A stretch of 64,000 nucleotides of DNA from UBA11986 sp963734955 (GTDB lineage Bacteria > Bacteroidota > Ignavibacteria > UBA10030 > UBA6906): positions 496,001-560,000 of the forward strand of contig CAVTJO010000005.1 in assembly GCA_963734955.1 (NCBI GenBank). Reading direction: 5' to 3'. The translations under genes and the position numbers were made by a program. Below, piece by piece: positions 61,033 to 64,000 of this stretch. The first letter of the stretch is position 1. Each line of letters begins with the position of its first letter. The notes beneath the pieces are model-generated. The model did not search any database. It had not been told where the DNA came from and worked only from the letters and a program-made list of their open reading frames with translations.

Positions 61033-61935
61033 CTACTTTGCCATTGCCGGAGTTCGTTCCCATTCAAACTCGTGGAAATCACCAAACCTCGTGGGCGCGA
61101 GTTCGGACAGCGCTTGTTTCCCCTGCTCTATACTTGGCGGAACGCCATGCCACCGGTAGTCGTCCTCCATGAAGGAGACCCCTTTCCCCATGAAGGTTTT
61201 TGCTATGATTACGGATGGCTTACCTATGAAGTTTCTTGCTGAATCCATTGCCGAAAGAAATTCCTCGATGTCGTTTCCGTTGCATTCTATCACGTTCCAC
61301 CGAAACGCCCGCCATTTGTCGGCCAGAGGTTCGAGTTCCATCACTTTGTCGGTACGGTTGTCGATCTGGCAAAAATTGCGATCCACAATGGCTGTGAGAT
61401 TATCAAGCTTATAATGTCCAGCCGTCATCACGCCCTCCCACACCTGCCCTTCGTCAAGTTCACCATCACCGTGAAGAACGTAGACTTGGTTTGTCTTTTT
61501 GTCCATGCGGAGCCCGAGTGCAGCCCCCACTGCTATCGACATTCCCTGTCCCAATGATCCCGACGCAATTTCAATCCCGGGTAGTCCGTGCGTGTACCCT
61601 GGAGCCGGGTGGCCTTGAAGACGGGTATTTATTTTCCGGAGCGTACCCATCTCTTTCAGAGGATAAAACCCTGCTCTTGCAAGCGTAGCATACCACACTG
61701 GGGCAAGGTGTCCTGCCGATAGGAAGAAGTAATCTCTCCCAAGCCATGTTGGATTCTTCGGATCGTAATTCAGAATATTGAAGTAGAGTCCGGAAAATAT
61801 GTCCGCCAATCCCAGAGGTCCACCCGAATGACCCGATTGAGAAATCATCAGCATCTTGATGATATCCCTCCGTATTTGACGCGCAATCTCGTTAAGATCC
61901 CCGATATCAAACTTGTGAGGATTTGACGAACCCAT
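61033..61935 (-). CDS. Transketolase, N-terminal (TPP-binding) subunit (split type)
   Basis: 300 residues. Conserved blocks: SQSGHSGGPLGLADIFSGLY, LSAGHLAPVWYATLARAGFY, PGIEIASGSLGQGMSIAVGA and the TPP/Mg motif HGDGELDEGQVWEGVM ... LDNLTAIVDRN. It ends 3 bases before the C-terminal subunit and starts 3 bases after plsY's stop on the minus strand, so the two chains should be made together. Confidence 0.94.
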   Translation of the reverse strand: MGSSNPHKFDIGDLNEIARQIRRDIIKMLMISQSGHSGGPLGLADIFSGLYFNILNYDPKNPTWLGRDYFFLSAGHLAPVWYATLARAGFYPLKEMGTLRKINTRLQGHPAPGYTHGLPGIEIASGSLGQGMSIAVGAALGLRMDKKTNQVYVLHGDGELDEGQVWEGVMTAGHYKLDNLTAIVDRNFCQIDNRTDKVMELEPLADKWRAFRWNVIECNGNDIEEFLSAMDSARNFIGKPSVIIAKTFMGKGVSFMEDDYRWHGVPPSIEQGKQALSELAPTRFGDFHEFEWERTPAMAK

Positions 61936-61938
61936 GCA

Positions 61939-62583
61939 TTATTCCTTTCTGTTCCCTGATCTCCGGCTCTTCGCCAGGGCAACGTATTCGCGTAACGGAT
62001 CCACGTGCTTGATGAGTATGAGAATGAACAGGAAGAGAGCAAACAGCCTGAACTCCCCGGTGGCTATCGAAAGCGGAAGCCCCATGGTCAGGACATTATC
62101 CGGTGCAAGGAGGATAGCGATGAGCTCTGTGACCGAGGCAAGCGTATTTCCTGCATTCACATGTCTTGTCAGCGCAAACCCGATAGTCCATAATATGATC
62201 CACGCCAGGAGAAACATCCACGCCAACACCAGCATCACTCCAGCCGCAGTCGCCAATCCCCGTCCCCCTTTGAACTTCAGCCACACAGAGAAATTATGGC
62301 CGGCAACTGCTGCCACACCCGACGTTGCTTGCGTCGAGAACCCTTCGCCAAAGAGCCACCGTGCCAGAAGTACCGCAAGCACTCCCTTCAAAAGATCCAG
62401 CAACAGCACCAGTCCCCCCACAAGCTTCGAGCGCGTCACCTGAAAACTGTTCATTGCTCCGACGTTGCCGCTGCCCGAGCTCCTGATGTCAACTTTCGAT
62501 TTCCAGCGCACAACCAGAAAGGCGGTGGGAATCGAACCGATGAGGTATCCGAGAACGCACGGAAGAACGTGAGACGACACCAT
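61939..62583 (-). CDS. plsY: Acyl-phosphate:glycerol-3-phosphate acyltransferase PlsY
   Basis: 214 residues, integral membrane protein with about five helices. PlsY motif 1 is IRSSGSGNVGAMNSFQVT (the usual SGNxGATN with Met for Thr), motif 2 is GHNFSVWLKFKGGRGLATAAG, and motif 3 is near FALTRHVNAGNTLASVTELI. It makes lysophosphatidic acid from acyl-phosphate and glycerol-3-phosphate. First gene of the minus-strand run; no strong Shine-Dalgarno before 62583. Confidence 0.93.
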   Translation of the reverse strand: MVSSHVLPCVLGYLIGSIPTAFLVVRWKSKVDIRSSGSGNVGAMNSFQVTRSKLVGGLVLLLDLLKGVLAVLLARWLFGEGFSTQATSGVAAVAGHNFSVWLKFKGGRGLATAAGVMLVLAWMFLLAWIILWTIGFALTRHVNAGNTLASVTELIAILLAPDNVLTMGLPLSIATGEFRLFALFLFILILIKHVDPLREYVALAKSRRSGNRKE

Positions 62584-62703
62584 GAGCCGGCGGAACGTTT
62601 TTCAAGGGGGGCTGCACCTCCAAAGTACGAAAATCCGCTTGGAGAATCAAGACACGAATTCCCGCAACCGACGCAAACGACAAGGGTTACCTCTGTTCCT
62701 TCC

Positions 62704-62732
62704 TTGCTTATAGGAATCAAAAGGAGTATATT
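62704..62732 (+). promoter_or_regulatory. Candidate promoter of larB
   Basis: TTGCTT (62704-62709), 17-bp spacer, TATATT (62727-62732), with the larB ATG 118 bases downstream. The divergent plsY promoter was not identified. Confidence 0.5.
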
Positions 62733-62850
62733 TTTAGGGAAGTTCATTCTTCGTTGATGCAGTCACGTTGCTTCTCTCGCAGTCGGTGGACATTGCACAG
62801 GTTCGCTCCATTTTCCTCATGCGATCTTCCGCTTCTGCTTTTCTCGTTCA

Positions 62851-63609
62851 ATGACAAAAAAGCAAATACACAAATTGCTCGACGACTTTCGGCGGGGGAA
62901 AGTCTCGCATGCACACGTCATTGAATCGCTCACCTCCACCATGGTGGAATCTCTCCCATTCGCGCAGGTCGATCATCATCGTGAATTGCGACAGGGATTC
63001 CCTGAGGTCATTCTTTGCGAGGGAAAGACCGGCAGGCAGGTCGCCGACATCGCAAAACGCATCGTCGATCACGGCAGTCCCTTGCTCAGCACGAGGGCTA
63101 CGAAGGACCACTACTCGGCGGTGAAGAAGCTGATTCGCAAAGCCAGGTACAATCAAACAGCTCGAACAATCACCGCAAACGAACATCTGGTAACACCGCA
63201 CGGGCGCGGGACAATCCTGATCGTCACTGCCGGAACGTCGGATCTCCCTGTCGCGGAAGAGGCACGGGAGGCAGCGAACATGATGGGCAACCGGACGGAA
63301 CTCCTTCCTGATGTTGGTGTGGCTGGAATTCACCGGGTCCTCGCGCAGAGCAGCAGGCTCAGAAATGCCTCAGTGGTAATCGTGATTGCGGGCATGGAAG
63401 GCGCGTTACCCAGTGTCGTTGGAGGTTTGGTGGATGTGCCCGTAATCGCGGTCCCGACCTCCGTGGGCTACGGGGCAAGTTTCGGAGGAATCTCGGCACT
63501 GCTTGGCATGCTGAATTCGTGTGCCGCTGGCGTGACGGTCGTAAACATAGACAACGGATTTGGTGCTGCATTCGCTGCAAGTCGCATCAACAGAATATCT
63601 TCGCATTGA
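62851..63609 (+). CDS. larB: LarB: pyridinium-3,5-bisthiocarboxylate (NPN) cofactor biosynthesis carboxylase
   Basis: 252 residues with the AIR-carboxylase-like C-terminal domain of LarB: ILIVTAGTSDLPVAEEAREA, VGVAGIHRVLAQ, VVIVIAGMEGALPSVVGGLV, VPVIAVPTSVGYGASFGGIS and VVNIDNGFGAAFAASRINR. LarB carboxylates and cleaves NaAD, the first step in making the nickel-pincer cofactor of lactate racemase and related enzymes. No larC, larE or larA lies in the window. Followed after 26 bases by the cysteine synthase gene. Confidence 0.93.
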   Translation: MTKKQIHKLLDDFRRGKVSHAHVIESLTSTMVESLPFAQVDHHRELRQGFPEVILCEGKTGRQVADIAKRIVDHGSPLLSTRATKDHYSAVKKLIRKARYNQTARTITANEHLVTPHGRGTILIVTAGTSDLPVAEEAREAANMMGNRTELLPDVGVAGIHRVLAQSSRLRNASVVIVIAGMEGALPSVVGGLVDVPVIAVPTSVGYGASFGGISALLGMLNSCAAGVTVVNIDNGFGAAFAASRINRISSH

Positions 63610-63635
63610 ACGAACAACCAGGGCAGGCAGTTTGA

Positions 63636-64000
63636 ATGGCGAAGGATCTCAACAAGGTTTGCTACTACGAAAACATACTGCAAACCATTGGCAAAACGCC
63701 GCTTGTCAGACTCAACAGAGTGATCGATGAAGCAAAAGGGCTTCTTCTGGCAAAGGTGGAGTATTTCAATCCCGGCGGATCCGTGAAGGACCGGATCGGT
63801 CTTACAATTATTGAGGAAGCTGAACGGGAAGGGCGACTGAAGCCCGGCGGAACGATCGTCGAGTCCACCTCAGGGAATACGGGCATGGGATTGGCCTTGG
63901 TGGCTGCAGTGAAGGGCTATAAAACGGTGTTCACTCTTCCCGACAAGATGAGCATGGAGAAAATCAGGCTCTTGCGCGCAATGGGTGCGGAAGTGATCGT
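63636..64000 (+). CDS. Cysteine synthase / cystathionine beta-synthase family protein (partial, 3' end outside window)
   Basis: The ATG at 63636 opens a frame of 121 codons to the window edge: YENILQTIGKTPLVRLNRVI, then VEYFNPGGSVKDRIGLTIIE, in which the Lys of SVKDR forms the PLP Schiff base, and ESTSGNTGMGLALVAAV for the PLP phosphate/substrate loop. Fold type II PLP enzyme. The PDKMSMEKIRLLRAMGAEVI wording is shared by CysK-type O-acetylserine sulfhydrylases and by CBS, so the exact reaction is open. Same strand as larB. Confidence 0.9.
   Translation, partial: MAKDLNKVCYYENILQTIGKTPLVRLNRVIDEAKGLLLAKVEYFNPGGSVKDRIGLTIIEEAEREGRLKPGGTIVESTSGNTGMGLALVAAVKGYKTVFTLPDKMSMEKIRLLRAMGAEVI

Overview
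The window (about 55% GC by eye) looks like a chromosome of the FCB superphylum, most likely Ignavibacteria or a nearby Bacteroidota/Chlorobiota-like lineage. This rests on eight consecutive secreted proteins that end in the C-terminal sorting domain typical of that group (NYPNPFNP-T, then a GQEV-type strand, WDG, SGVYFYR and a final KKM-LLK). Where promoters are readable they are ordinary sigma70-type (TTGACA-like, 16-18 bp, TATATT-like). No rRNA, tRNA or CRISPR array was seen.

Layout. (1) 1-4344, minus strand: a TetR-regulated tripartite export operon (tetR, HlyD-type adaptor, ABC ATPase, TolC) followed by an epimerase cut by the window edge. The promoter and two related 28-bp palindromes lie upstream of tetR. 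(2) 4859-13543: housekeeping and accessory genes: a STAS-like protein, a membrane protein with a CxxC tail, a cation-efflux-like protein, ada, groES-groEL behind a perfect CIRCE element, a GH13 amylase, rsmI and nadE. (3) 13954-19767, plus strand: a tightly overlapped operon encoding an MDR reductase, methylsuccinyl-CoA dehydrogenase, mesaconyl-CoA hydratase and ethylmalonyl-CoA mutase. These are the signature steps of the ethylmalonyl-CoA pathway, but the reductase is very unlike classical crotonyl-CoA carboxylase/reductase. (4) 20091-54447: a 34-kb island of secreted, sorting-domain proteins, all on the plus strand: a gluzincin metalloprotease, three subtilisin-like proteases in tandem, two giant multidomain proteins (about 2,500 and 3,550 residues once frames are joined), a choice-of-anchor-J/CARDB-type protein and a Kelch-repeat protein. 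A small heavy-metal-binding secreted protein on the opposite strand and a 122-bp MITE-like element with a perfect 8-bp target duplication sit within it. (5) 62583-54537, minus strand: a long run of plsY, split transketolase, htrA/degQ, purB, an aldehyde dehydrogenase and lysine 6-aminotransferase, the last two suggesting lysine oxidation to 2-aminoadipate. (6) 62851-64000, plus strand: larB and the start of a cysteine synthase/cystathionine beta-synthase gene.

At least eleven single-base frame breaks interrupt otherwise well-conserved genes (mcd, the metalloprotease, both giant genes, lat). All but one look like one extra base. This pattern fits insertion-type sequence errors better than real gene decay, so the broken genes are described both as fragments and as their probable whole products.
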